Assembly (NCBI GenBank): GCA_947044405.1
Contig: CAMRHE010000133.1
Location: 930,001 to 994,000 of the forward strand
Reading direction: 5' to 3'
DNA from: Leptodactylus fallax
Lineage: Eukaryota; Chordata; Amphibia; Anura; Leptodactylidae
DNA: 64,000 nt
Within the stretch, counting starts at the first letter, position 1. Every line of letters starts with the position of its first letter. The notes beneath the pieces are model-generated. The model was not told the origin of the DNA, searched no databases, and saw only the letters and a list, made by a program, of their open reading frames with translations. Shown one piece after another: positions 1 to 11,161 of the stretch. A program made the translations under genes and the position numbers.

Positions 1-1044
1 ATTTTCTGGATTTGTGTTCTCATTTTGTCTCTCATAGTTGAGGTCTACCTATGATGACAATTACAGGCCGGCCTCATCTTTTTAAGTGGGAGAACTTGCA
101 CAATTGGTGGTTGACTAAATACTTTTTTTCCCCACTGTATATATTCTATTATTTCTCATCTTTTTACATTTTTTCTGTCAGTGATTTTCTTCTACACTAG
201 AGGACTATACCAAGGAAGCCTATACCAAAGCCTATAACATAAAAGAGAATGAAAGACCTTTTTATTGTCCCGATACATCTGAAATGAAAAATGGAGAAAC
301 TTTGCAACATTATGCATCTCCATGGTAACAGACTACAATAGAGTCTGTAGTCTGATCCTGCAGTCTCTCACAAGTGTCTCCTACAGTAAGTACAGTGTAT
401 ACAGAATGTATGTTAGCATGAAGTAGAGGACAAACGGAAGGAAGTATTCGCACACTAATCCCCTATCAACAGGATTGAAAACAAGTGTCTGATCACTGAG
501 ATCACCAGTTTGGGACTCCCCCAATGTGGCTGCCAGTCATGTGACAGCAGCCATGTGATAGACCTCCCTCAGTAAGTGAATATAAAAGTGCCTGGGGTAA
601 ACACATTTCTATCTTAAGTGTGGGATGAGTGAACCGGTTTGTAATGAGCCGGCTATGTTACGAACTTTCCAAAAACCTTGGCTTTGAAATGTTCGTGTTC
701 TCAAAAAGAATCTTGTGAGGTTTGTCCATTTCCAAACCTATATTACGAAGAAAAGTGATCTCTTAATATAAGGACAGACTAGATGGGCCATGTGATCTAT
801 CATTCTAGGTCACTATGAACGAAACCAACCAAGGGCAGGGAACAGAGAAAAATACAGACAATACATGTAAGTCCACAAGACTATTTAAAGTGTTACTAAA
901 CTTTCGGACAACTTTAGATTTTCTGGCAGTATTTGCGTCATTAATACATTTTGTAATATACTTTATTCACAGATTTTGTCTCCTTTTTGTGAAATCCTTT
1001 TTTGTTATACCTTGGACATTCTAAAACTTACAACCTTGCTTTTG
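1..1044. other. Unassigned AT-rich sequence with dispersed-repeat fragments
   Basis: No gene is visible. The segment around 315-365, with the motif ACAGACTACAA followed by TAGTCTGA, resembles 5497-5555 of this window, so at least part is dispersed repeat. Short open frames at 815-1164 have no recognisable domain and look like chance. Confidence 0.4.
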
Positions 1045-1085
1045 GTGTCATATGAAAGAGGAGATTCTCTTCTTTCATATGACAC
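1045..1085. repeat. Near-perfect short palindrome (hairpin)
   Basis: The arm starting GTGTCATATGAAAGA (1045-1059) is inverted exactly at 1071-1085. With one mismatch the pairing continues inward to about 20 bp, leaving almost no loop. It lies about 40 bp before a second, larger hairpin. Confidence 0.7.
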
Positions 1086-1121
1086 TGTTATATTATATAA
1101 TTTCCAGAAATATTACAGATT

Positions 1122-1203
1122 GAATACACAGTCGGGATTAGGATATTTATATGCAGCTGTATAATATATATGATATAAAAATCCTTATTCCGACCGTGTT
1201 TTC
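1122..1203. repeat. Imperfect long hairpin, pre-miRNA-sized
   Basis: A left arm at 1122-1151 and a right arm at about 1173-1203 pair over about 31 bp with five or six mismatches; both contain a GTCGG/CCGAC core and an AGGAT/ATCCT block. The loop is about 20 nt. The size (about 82 nt) and pattern fit either a MITE relic or a pre-miRNA-like fold. No promoter or conservation evidence is available. Confidence 0.5.
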
Positions 1204-2600
1204 AACCAGTGATATCTCCGGAAATAACAAAGGTAGATTACAGTAGATTACATTTCCCCACAAATTTTCAGTGGACTGAAGGACATACTTGGTGTCACGG
1301 AGAATCACTACCACGACGCTACACTCGGCATATTATACATCCTTTTCTCATGTATGTATATTACAGCTGCACATATTTTCCTTATACAACTTTCCCATGT
1401 CCTGAAGATATACAAGAACCATTTACAGTCGATCAAATATTAATAATGATAATGCATTATGTCAGGTTTATTTAACCATCAATTTTTAACTACTAAGGGG
1501 ACTGGACCCTATCTAGGGAGGTGCCCCCTCCTCACTTGACTGTCTGGATGTATAATTTATCAGATGTGTAATGGACTGTGCAAGTATTTAAAGTCTTGGC
1601 GGCAGGTGGTCATATATTTATACCGTAAAAAACAGAACATGACTTTTAGAGGGATTTTATGGGTTCAGGAAATTGATGGCTTAAACTTAGCATAGCAAGA
1701 GATGTGGTCTTTTTAATGTTTGGGGCAGTGTTTAGTCACCAATCTGCTCCTATTAAAGGGTACCTGAGTTTTCATGAAAAGTTGACATACGTGCAGGGGA
1801 CAGTGGACAGTCTGTTCTATGACTGTATAAGCCTTCATACCTGGAGTCCTATCAGTTTTTCTGCTGCTAATAGCCCCATTATGGCTGAAGCACATTTTAC
1901 ATTTGTCTCTGTGGGTGTGTACAAAAAGGAGCAGTCTGCCCCCCCAACTATCTATTATAACTACTACTGGTTTATTTACATGTAATTCAGCCAGGAATAA
2001 TTGTAAAATAGAAAACAAATAGCTGACAAAAGGCCAAGTGGGCATAATACAGGAGATCCATGAACAATGAACTGCAAATACATGCAGGCATGATGCAGCT
2101 AAAAATATCCCTGACACAGGAAATGAGCACTCTATGAGCACAGTCAGTAAAACTGTCTGTGACTGATCTCCCATCTGTAACCACACAAGTAGCTAGAAGT
2201 AGATACAAGTTCATAGAAGACTTTTCTTACATTGTAAACTGTGAGATATTGCAAAATGTTCAGTCCAGTGCACAGAGAAAGCAGTTTGTAGACATCTGTG
2301 GAGGATGTGAGGAGAATCAACCCCTTTGCTCTAGATTCACTATGTTAAGAGAGAAAAGACCCCTCCACTCACCTGTGAAGACATCTTGCTTTTTAATGAT
2401 ATCTATGGACAGGTCTTCCCTACTAACAGGGAATGAACTGCAACTTAGCTAGAAGGGAGATTCCTAGTAGCTGGAACTTTAGAGAGTTTGTTCAGACAGA
2501 AAGCAGCCATATTTTTAATTAATGTGCATTATATTTTGGTCCAATTTTTGGTCCAGTTTTCAAAAGCGTTCTTGCTTGTCACTCCATTTAAATTGTTTAC
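1204..2600. other. No recognisable gene; probable dispersed repeats
   Basis: This is AT-rich sequence with open frames of 60-157 codons on both strands that share no known motif. The 1968-2130 stretch looks repeat-like. I see no splice-bounded exon, RNA gene or intact mobile element. Confidence 0.4.
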
Positions 2601-3350
2601 CCAGGATCTCCTTCTCATTATCATTGAGGGTCCCAGTGGCCAGACCCTCACGGATCTCTCACAGTATTTTAACATCTTACGGACCGCCCATAGATGATAG
2701 ATGTCCGGGCGGTCCCTCTCTTGTTAGAAGACCCAGATCAGCTCAGCAGTCATGGACAGAAGGCTGTATTCCTCCTGCAACTGGGGCTAACATATCAGCC
2801 CCAGTTACATGGGAAATCAACCTCCACCACCAAAAAAATAGTGGTCAGATGTCCCCGAAAGTCTATTATGACCTTATGGGGACACAATGTAATAAATAAA
2901 TAAATAAAATGAATAGAAAAAAAAAAATTAAAGTAAAATTATTAAAAAAGTAAATAAAATACGCCAATACCACGCCCTTATTACAGGTTGTAGCCCCACC
3001 CCCGACGACACAATACAAAATAAAAATTACGGAGAGGAAAAATTAATTTATAAAGTTTTTTAGTAGTACTCTGTGTTATTAAATAAAAAAAAAATTAAAA
3101 GTGAAAAACAGACAGGTTTTCCCTCCTCTTTTGTTTATATTTTCCCGGATATAAAAAAAATTAAAAAACATGCAAAAATAAAAACAACATAAAAATAAAG
3201 CCCTATGTGTCACCGAAAAATGGCTCAGAAGTTAGTTGAATAACGCAAATGATAAAAATGTTATAGCCCTCAAAATCGCTCATACAAAAAACCCGAAAAT
3301 GTGTCTGGTCCTGAACCACAAATTGGCCCGGTACTGAAGTGGTTAATATG
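2601..3350. repeat. Dispersed transposon-derived repeat, AT-rich core
   Basis: The segment runs from a GGGTCCCAGTGGCC-type start through a long A/T-rich core with several oligo-A and AATA-rich tracts to an end reading CTGAAGTGGTTAAT. The layout and the GGTTAA terminus resemble the TTAA-bounded element at 20076-21236. It is treated as a non-autonomous DNA transposon relic by inference. Confidence 0.4.
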
Positions 3351-3439
3351 AGAAAAAGGTCAAAGGCCAAAGGATATGAAGTATGGCGGGAAGCCAAATG
3401 GCGTAAGTGTAGCATAGTTAAAAGGGAATGTGCCAACTT

Positions 3440-3900
3440 TTTTTTTTTTTTATTAATAAAATCAGATGAAAGCAGTGAAATCTACCACTTTTTCCGATTT
3501 GTTTTTATTTTCTGATTGTAGTTTTTTATTCTATTTCCTGTACATGATTATGGGAGCAGCCATCTTGTCTAAGCTTTGCCTCTGCTCTGTTAACAGCATT
3601 TAGTGACATGCTTTACAGCACAGTCATGGCCATAGGCAATAGTCTGGAGCTGACTCATTGAGGTCTATGGGAGAGTTTTCTAGACATGTTCTGTGCAGGG
3701 AGGAGGTGGAGATAAGCGGTGACATCATCTATTGTCAGTAGTGATGGGTCAGTGATGTTATTTAGAGAGGTAATATATTCTACTGTAATCCTGTCTGTGA
3801 TGTAAATGAGGTGACTGCTGTGAAGAAAATCCGCACAGAACTGGCAGGTGTCAGTTACTTATTAGGCTTAGTTGCCAGACTGAAAATTGCTGGATTTAAC
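3440..3900. repeat. Dispersed repeat family R, copy 1
   Basis: It shares a long colinear stretch with 5690-6060: CTCTGCTCTGTTAAC, then GCATTTAGTG, TTTTCTAGACATG, GACATCATCTAT and CAGTAGTGA, in the same order and orientation. Two diverged copies 2.2 kb apart within one window identify an interspersed repeat rather than a gene. Confidence 0.7.
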
Positions 3901-4138
3901 TCTTTTTTATATATAGATTATGAGAATAGATAATAATAATAATAATAATAAATAAAAAATATGTTTAAATAAAAAACTTGGTTTAAAAAATAGGTCATTT
4001 TCTGGTCCCACATTCCCTTTAAATAACTCAAAGGTGAATAAACCCTTATATATGAAGTATACAAACCCCATACCACCGATCACTGGAAATGGGAGTAACA
4101 TTGATGTTCGGGTTGAAAGAAGTCTTAAGTTGAAGACT

Positions 4139-4190
4139 AGATAGATAGACAGAAAGGTAGATAGATAGATAGGCAGACTAAAAGGTAGAT
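4139..4190. repeat. Short GATA microsatellite
   Basis: Imperfect GATA units with GACA and GGTA variants. Confidence 0.7.
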
Positions 4191-4227
4191 GGATACACAA
4201 ATAGACAAACTATCACCTGGGAATTAA

Positions 4228-4941
4228 AGGGGTTGTCCGGGCAAAAGTTTTATTTTTTAAATAGGTTGGGGGAGTTGAAAAAAAAAAAAAAATCATACTC
4301 ACCTGTCCCCAGTGCCCTGGTGCCTCCCAGCACTGTCTGGTCCTGATGGACCGTTGTTGTCCCTGCCACACGTGACCACTGAGACCAATCAGCAGACTCA
4401 CAGAAGGACACGGTACATCACAGCAAGCGAGGAATTCACTTCAAGAAGACACCAGAGTAGCACGCCCGAACCGCACTGGAAGACACCGGAGCACTGGGGA
4501 CAGGTGAATATGATTTTTTTGATTTCACATCCTCATGTCTATGCTGTTTTACATACCGCTAGAAAGCCGATAGCGCGCAGTAAGGAACGCCCCCTCTGAC
4601 AGTACAGCGCTGTGGACGAGTACAGAGAGTGAGGGGGCGTTCCTTACAGCGCAGCGATGACGCTGAGCTGTAAGGAACGCCCCCCCAGTACAAGTCTATG
4701 AACGAGAACTGTCAGGGAGGGCGTTCCTTACAGCCCAGCTAGACTGTCAGGAACGCCCTTCTGACAGTAAACCGTGAAACTACGACCCCAGATATCTCCA
4801 GCCCCGGGGCACATACCGGGAAAGCCGGCAGAGCGCTGAATTCAGCATGCTGTCGGCTTTCTAGCGGTATGTAAAACAGCATATACATGAGGACGTGAAA
4901 GGTCCTCTTTAAAAAATATTTTTTTTTTTCCCAGACAACCT
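4228..4941. mobile_element. Fold-back / MITE-like element with nested palindromes
   Basis: The outer ends are inverted: GGTTGTCCGGG near 4233 and CCCAGACAACC near 4931. Inside, CATACTCACCTGTCCCCAGTG (4294 on) is inverted at 4486-4512. A second pair of arms (4523-4574 and 4849-4900) matches almost perfectly over about 52 bp through the core GCTGTTTTACATACCGCTAG. Between these lie four alternating copies of GGAACGCCC and its complement. No coding capacity is seen, so it would depend on another element for mobility. Confidence 0.6.
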
Positions 4942-5685
4942 CTCTGATGCAAAACTATAGGCCTTCTGTTTAATGACCAACGCCCTAAAAGAGCAGAAAA
5001 CACATTTCCTCCCACTAACTCTCCCGACTACTTTGCCTATACTTTTCTACTCTTATCTTGGCTTTTAAGGTCATTTCTTCTACAGACGGCATTTTCCATG
5101 TAAAGGCATTGCAGGTAACACAAAATATTTTGTGCGCTGAGATGGAAAATAAATAGTCCTGACAGTCATTATTCCAGATAACCTATAGGCAGGCCGGCAG
5201 CGCGGCAGAACTATTGGGTAAAGCAGCGGGGTTCTGGGCTGAATAAAGTACAAACCGCAGGAAGCGAGTGTTTATTGTGCTACTTTATACATTATTACTG
5301 AGACCTCGCTTATGTGATGTGTTCACCTGAGGAGATTTTACACAGCAACCTGAAGGAAAAAAAAATACACTCCTTCCACTCCGCATGGGGACAAAAAGCT
5401 CAGACTCTTACCATTCCAATACTACATGGCATACATCTGCTGGCTACAAGTCTTGCACTGTTTTGTGTATACAACCCTTTTACAGATCTACACGTTTCTA
5501 TGGTTACAGACTACAAACAAGCCCAGTGTGTAGTCTGACCCAGCAGTCATGAGTTCTTCACATTTTCTGTGTCATATAAGACCCGGCTGTAGAAACTGGC
5601 AGGGGACTAGTAAGGTGAGTATGACTTTTAATTTTTTTATTTACTTCACAGCATTCTGATCCTTTTAATTTTTTTTTTATTGTTC
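4942..5685. other. Intergenic; part low-copy-looking, part repeat
   Basis: No gene is seen. 5140-5320 has mixed composition without obvious internal repeats. 5497-5555 resembles 315-365 and is therefore a dispersed repeat. The end carries a T-rich stretch leading into repeat family R copy 2. Confidence 0.35.
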
Positions 5686-5689
5686 AACC

Positions 5690-6060
5690 CCTTTAAAAGC
5701 AATATATCACCATTTTTTTAATTTATTAAAACCAATATATCACTTTTTTCTAATCTGTCCTTATTCTCATAGCTGCCATCTTGCCTGAGCTTCTCCTCTG
5801 CTCTGTTAACGGCATTTAGTGTTACGCTTTACAGTAATTACAGCATAGTTATGGCCAATGGCAGCAATTGTCTGGAGAGTTTTCTAGACATGCTCTGTGC
5901 ATGGAGGGGGAGGAGATAAACTGTGACATCATCTATCGTCAGTAGTGAATGTAATGATGGGTCAGTGGTGTTAACTACAGAAGGGTTATCCTCTATTGCA
6001 ATCCTGTCTGTAAATTAGATGACTGCTGCAAAGAAAACCCCTACAGAAAGAGATAATTGC
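5690..6060. repeat. Dispersed repeat family R, copy 2
   Basis: It is the partner of the copy at 3440-3900: same order of CTCTGCTCTGTTAAC, TTTTCTAGACATG, GACATCATCTAT and GATGGGTCAGT blocks, with scattered substitutions and indels. Confidence 0.7.
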
Positions 6061-6235
6061 AGCCTCTTTACTACTTAGCACGCATAGTGCTGTACATTGT
6101 ATAGTGGCTATGCTTGGTATTGCATCTCAGCCCCATTCATTTGAATGGCCAATGTACGTGACGTCACATGACCTGTGAATCATTAGTGGACATCTGATCT
6201 TCAAATGGTGACCTGTCCTTAGGAAAACACTTTTA

Positions 6236-6564
6236 TGGCCGGGGCCGCATGTTGCGTTTTACAGTACCTGCAAAGTGTATGGGATTCTGGCTAATCCCAT
6301 CCACACATTGCAGAAAAAAAAATCAGCAGTCGAAATGTTGCGATTTCAAAAACGCCCATGTTCTTGCAAATCGCAGCATGTCACTTATACCTACAGAAAC
6401 GCTGGCGTTTTCCGTATAGGTATAACTAAAGCAGAATGTCCACAGAGGAAAACTCTGTGAACTTTCTGTGAAAACCGCTGCAGAAAAACCGCAATGCGTT
6501 TCTGCCATGGTTTTTTCCACAGTGTTTTTTGGCATCGGCTCACTATGTGGGGCCTTACCCTAAA
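6236..6564. mobile_element. MITE family B, copy 1
   Basis: About 330 bp, with GGCC-rich ends (GGGGCCGCATG at the left, TGTGGGGCC at the right) and internal blocks GGATTCTGGCTAATCCCAT, AATCGCAGCATGTCA, TATAGGTATAACT and CGCTGCAGAAAAACCGC. Other copies in this window are at 9958-10257 and 17723-18090 (inverted), and at 24749-26757 (interrupted). It is non-coding. This copy supplies the empty-site comparison for the nested Tc1 insertion at 24953. Confidence 0.75.
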
Positions 6565-6810
6565 GCAGTAGTGAAAGTCAATCATAGATGTCTCCAGGAC
6601 AAAATGGGTGTTCCCATAATAGAATGATTTGTATAGTTATGTTGGACCCTGCATTCTTTCATGGATAGTATCCCATCCTAATATTCGCAGTGACGTCATA
6701 TTGTAGTTCTCTTCAAAATGGTGGTGAGAGCATTGTTAATGATAAGCCATCACTTACTATGGTGGAAATACCCCTTTACAGATTAGTTCCATATATATAT
6801 AATATATATA
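6565..6810. other. Intergenic, ends in a TA-rich run
   Basis: No gene is recognised. The last 20 bases are TATA-rich and abut a transposon terminus. Confidence 0.35.
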
Positions 6811-6858
6811 CAGTACAGACCAAAAGTTTGGACACACCTTCTCATTCCAAGAGTTTTT
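6811..6858. mobile_element. Solo terminus of a Tc1-like element
   Basis: 48 bp starting CAGTACAGACCAAAAG after a TA, matching the terminal inverted repeat of the Tc1-like element at 24953-26580 with about one difference. No opposite terminus follows, so the rest of the copy has been deleted. Confidence 0.8.
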
Positions 6859-6864
6859 ATATTG

Positions 6865-7265
6865 TAAGTATGTGAGCCAGAGGGCGCTGTTGAGCGACCC
6901 AGGCCAGGCCAGAAAAGGCCTTCAGCCACACCTTTGGGTGGTGGCACGTAACTCCAGGAGGGCTGGAGTGTCCTGCAGGAAGCAGGAAGTGGTGGACCAG
7001 CTAGGACAGAGAGAGAGGCTCTGTCCCAGAGGGCTGGCGTCCACAGAGGACTGTTGCTGGAGCTGAGCAACAGTCAGGACAGTTAGGGGCTCAAGGAGTG
7101 AGTTAGGCCCTAACTGTGGTCTAGGTTTTTTGTTGTTTTGCTGTGTTGCAGTTAAGCTGAATAAAGCCACTTTTATTTTACACTTGGACCGTCTGAAAGC
7201 TATCTTTCCGGCACCCAGTACCATGAACCACCGCTGTCCGGACCAGGAAAAGCCGCCATTTTGAG
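6865..7265 (+). repeat. LTR-like or other retroelement remnant
   Basis: The segment starts TGTGAGCCAGAGGGCGC, carries an AATAAAGCCAC polyadenylation-type motif near 7161, and is richer in G+C than its flanks. This layout fits a solo LTR, but no second LTR, primer-binding site or gag/pol remnant was found, so the call is tentative. Confidence 0.3.
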
Positions 7266-7780
7266 TTTAATTCCCCAAATTATCACAATATCTATATATG
7301 TACAGTATAATGTAATATATATGTGTGTATATATGAAATTCAGTGGAACAGATTTATTAAGACTGGTGTTGATGTCCTTTATAACTAATGCCGCAAACCT
7401 GGTGTTAGGTATAATAAATATGTCGGCCGAGGTGTCCTCACCCCACCCATACTGGGGGTTGTGATGCACATATGGCACAGGAGGGGACCAGTTTTCTGGC
7501 GTACAGGGATTGATAAATTCACCTCAGTAATTTTATTTAGTGTGACTGTGTCGATACCTGTCTTGCAGTTCTTAACATGAGCCATGGTCCATCTGGTGGT
7601 GATTCCTAAATCTTGCATAATATGTTTAAGTCGTCGCCCCCGCTCTGCAACCACATTCTGGCCTTTTCCAGCAGACACCTTACCTAAAACAATGTACAGG
7701 GAAGAAGATTATCACCTGGGATTCACTGGACACCATGGAACAATGTTCTCACACACCATATTATGTCGTAAAAACCCCCT
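7266..7780. other. Intergenic, no gene recognised
   Basis: Short AT/TG dinucleotide-like runs occur near 7290-7340. Open frames of 60-100 codons on both strands overlap each other and carry no motif. Confidence 0.35.
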
Positions 7781-7980
7781 AAGGCTGAGGCCCCACGCTG
7801 CGGAAACGCAGCTTTTTTTATTGCAGATTTTGCTGCAGTTTTTTGAGCCAAAGCCAAGAATGGCTACAAAAACAATGGGAAATATATAGGGAATTCTTAT
7901 ACTTCTCCCTTCTGCTTAATCCACTCCTGGGTTGGGCTCAAAAAAATGCAGCAAAATCTGCAACAAAAAAAGCTGCGTAA
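7781..7980. mobile_element. MITE family A, copy 1 (right end truncated)
   Basis: A long palindrome: GGCTGAGGCCCCACG, GAAACGCAGCTTTTTT and GCAGATTTTGCTGC at the left are mirrored by GCAGCAAAATCTGCAAC and AAAAAGCTGCG at the right. Three further copies in the window (12874, 31191, 32641) share the arms and the GAGCCAAAGCC junction. Non-coding. Confidence 0.8.
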
Positions 7981-8147
7981 GATCATGCAAGTAAGTCCTC
8001 CTTGGTGGAAAAAGAAAAACGTGCTCTAGCGCCACCTTTCAGAAGGTATTTCCTATAGATCAATACCTGGTTTTCCATAAATCTAGCGGCTTGATCTGAG
8101 ATTAAATCCAGGCCAGAATATGTCCTCCAAAAGCAAAAGAAGGGGGG

Positions 8148-9790
8148 ATAACAGGCAGGACACTACATGTATGAGAAGATAATCCGACCACAATAAGGAC
8201 ATCATGGCTGGTAATCAGGAGAACACTACATGTATGAGAAGATAACCTGACCACAATAAGGACATCATGGCTGGTTATCAGGCAGGGACACTACATGTAT
8301 GAGAAGATAACCCGGACACAATAAGGACATCATGGCTGGTTATCAGGAGGGCACTACATGTATGAGAAGATAACCCGGACACAATAAGGACATCATGGCT
8401 GGTTATCAGGAGGGACACTACATGTATGAGAAGATAACCCAGACACAATAAGTACATCATGGCTGGTTATCAGGAGGACACTACATGTATGAGAAGATAA
8501 CCTGGACACAATAAGGACATCATGGCTGGTTATCAGGAGGACACTACATGTATGAGAAGATAACCTGGGCACAATAAGGAAGTCATGGCTGGTTATCAGG
8601 AGGACACTACATGTATGAGAAGATAACCTGACCACAATAAGGACATCATGGCTGGTTATCAGGAGGACACTACATGTATGAGAAGATAACCCGACCACAA
8701 TAAGGACATCATGGCTGGTTATCAGGACACTACATGTATGAGAAGATAACCGGACCACAATAAGTACATCATGGCTGGTTATCAGGAGGACACTACATGT
8801 ATGAGAAGATAACCCGGACACAATAAGGACATCATGGCTGGTTATCAGGAGGGCACTACATGTATGAGAAGATAACCCGGACACAATAAGGACATCATGG
8901 CTGGTTATCAGGAGGACACTACATGTATGAGAAGATAACCCGGACACAATAAGGACATCATGGCTGGTTATCAGGAGGGACACTACATGTATGAGAAGAT
9001 AACCCGGACACAATAAGGACATCATGGCTGGTTATCAGGAGGACTCTACATGTATGAGAAGATAACCCGGACACAATAAGGACATCATGGCTGGTTATCA
9101 GGAGGGACACTACATGTATGAGAAGATAACCCGGACACAATAAGGACATCATGGCTGGTTATCAGGAGGGACACTACATGTATGAGAAGATAACCCGGAC
9201 ACAATAAGGACATCATGGCTGGTTATCAGGAGGGACACTACATGTATGACAAGATAACCCGGACACAATAAGGACATCATGGCTGGTTATCAGGAGGACA
9301 CTACATGTATGAGAAGATAACCCGGACACAATAAGGACATCATGGCTGGTTATCAGGAGGGCACTACATGTATGAGAAGATAACCCGGACACAATAAGGA
9401 CATCACAGCTGGTTATCAGGAGGACACTACATGTATGACAAGATAACCCGGACACAATAAGGACATCATGGCTGGTTATCAGGAGGACACTACATGTATG
9501 AGAAGATAACCCGGACACAATAAGGACATCATGGCTGGTTATCAGGAGGACACTACATGTATGAGAAGATAACCCGGACACAATAAGGACATCATGGCTG
9601 GTTATCAGGAGGACACTACATGTATGAGAAGATAACCCGGACACAATAAGGACATCATGGCTGGTTATCAGGAGGACACTACATGTATGAGAAGATAACC
9701 CGACCACAATAAGTACATCATGGCTGGTTATCAGGAGGACACTACATGTATGACAAGATAACCCGGACACAATAAGGACATCATGGCTGG
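8148..9790. repeat. 63-bp minisatellite, about 26 copies
   Basis: The unit contains GGACATCATGGCTGG, TTATCAGGAGG, ACACTACATGTATGAG and AAGATAACCCGG. The modal period is 63 bp, with 61-65 bp variants from one-base changes in the GGAGG run. Because 63 is a multiple of three, the minus strand stays open over long stretches and spells a 21-residue periodic peptide (SHDVLIV..SHTCSVLLIT). This is an arithmetic consequence, not evidence of a gene: units with 64 bp break the frame repeatedly. Confidence 0.95.
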
Positions 9791-9957
9791 GTTTCCGGGT
9801 ATAGAAAGTTCCTGCATTCTTGGTCAGATCCATTGATTGATCAAGACACAAGACTGTCATCAGATGGTACAAATTGTAGGGGCGAGTGTAGGTACTACAG
9901 CGCTAACACACAGACTTCAATGGAAGAGCAATATATCTTTAGTCAACTGTTTAAGGT

Positions 9958-10257
9958 TAAGGCCACACAAACCGAAAAGCAGCAAAAAACTCTTTGGAAA
10001 AAAAAAAACGCGGCGGAACGCATTGCATTTTTTTTTTCCACAGCGTTTATCATTGTGATTTCGCAGAGTTTTCCCCTAAGGACTTTCTGCCCCTATTATT
10101 CCTATACAGAAAATGACAGCGTTTCAGAAGGTATAATTGACATGCATTTCTGCTGCACATTTTTTTCTGCACTGTGTGGATGGGATTAGCCAGAATCCCA
10201 TCCACTTTGCAGATACTGTAAAACGCAGCCTTTTTCACAATGTGGGGCCCAGCCTTA
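9958..10257. mobile_element. MITE family B, copy 2 (inverted)
   Basis: It is in opposite orientation to the copy at 6236: it begins TTAAGGCCACAC and ends TGTGGGGCCCAGCC, with GATGGGATTAGCCAGAATCC near 10190. Both ends and the central GGTATAATTGACATGC block are recognisable. Confidence 0.7.
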
Positions 10258-10985
10258 GAGTTTGTTCACACAAGAGTTTTTTGCAAACCAAAAAATCAGC
10301 TTCAAGAATTAGGAAAGGTTTTTTTGTCATGGTTTATGACATGACACAGTTTATGACAAGATTTTTTGACAAATTTTTTTTCTCTTCCAGCACATTGTTT
10401 TGTGGATGGGTCTGGAAAATCCGCTTAAAAAAAACCCTAGCGGTTTTTGATGCGGTTTTTGCAAACTGTGTCAAAAACCTAGTCAAAAAGACATGTCATG
10501 TTTTTTCTGCTTCCCACTGACTTCAATGGGTTTTTAAAGGCGGATTCCGTCTGAAGATAGGTCATGTCGCTTTTTGTCCCTTTAGCTGAAAAAAATCGAG
10601 AATGTTATAGGTATGAGTTTTTTGCAAGAGTATTTTGAGGCGGAATACCCATTCTTGCTGCTTTCTGTACATGTCAGGGTAATGGACGATTGGTTGAAAT
10701 GTCACACGACAGGACTGTGTACTTGGCTATGGAAAAGTAATTATTTTTACGGCCGATGTATATTCGATGGTAATTTGTTTTCAGGCGTCCCTCATAGATT
10801 TGACTCTATTGAGGGATCCGTGAAAGCAAAGATATTTAACGGACTGGTCACACAGACCATTGAAAAAATGGCTGCTAATAAAAACGGCTAGCACACGGCC
10901 GTGAAACCCTGTCATCTGAATAAGCGCTAAGATGCGGTTCAGGGGGTAGTGGTTCTTATTAAAGAGACCCAGAGGGTGTACGAAG
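10258..10985. other. Dispersed repeat fragments
   Basis: 10258-10610 has repeated GTTTTTT and GCAAAC blocks typical of degenerate MITEs. 10690-10915 ends in a CACGGCCGTGAAAC palindrome. No coding exon is evident. Confidence 0.35.
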
Positions 10986-11002
10986 GCCTATGTTTCAGGA
11001 CT

Positions 11003-11125
11003 CAGCAACCTGTGGCACACCAGCCATTGCTAGACTTTAACTCCCAGCATGTTGACTGGTTGTGGCTGTCAGGACTTGCTGGGATCTGTAGTTTTGAAAC
11101 AACTGGAGCGCCACAGGTTGCCGAC
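11003..11125. repeat. Short inverted-repeat element
   Basis: GCAACCTGTGGC at the left is inverted as GCCACAGGTTGC at the right, around a core with ACTCCCAGCATG and TGCTGGGATCTG. It resembles a small palindromic MITE. Confidence 0.55.
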
Positions 11126-11161
11126 TGCTGCTCCTCGGGAAAGAACTATACAAATTAGGTA

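Noticed and set aside
1713..2186. A 157-codon minus-strand open frame
   Set aside because: No motif, overlaps other chance frames and lies in repeat-like sequence.
8393..9872. Minus-strand open frames of 210 and 219 codons with 21-residue repeats
   Set aside because: The period of 63 bp keeps a frame open; units of 64 bp terminate it. Repeat artefact.
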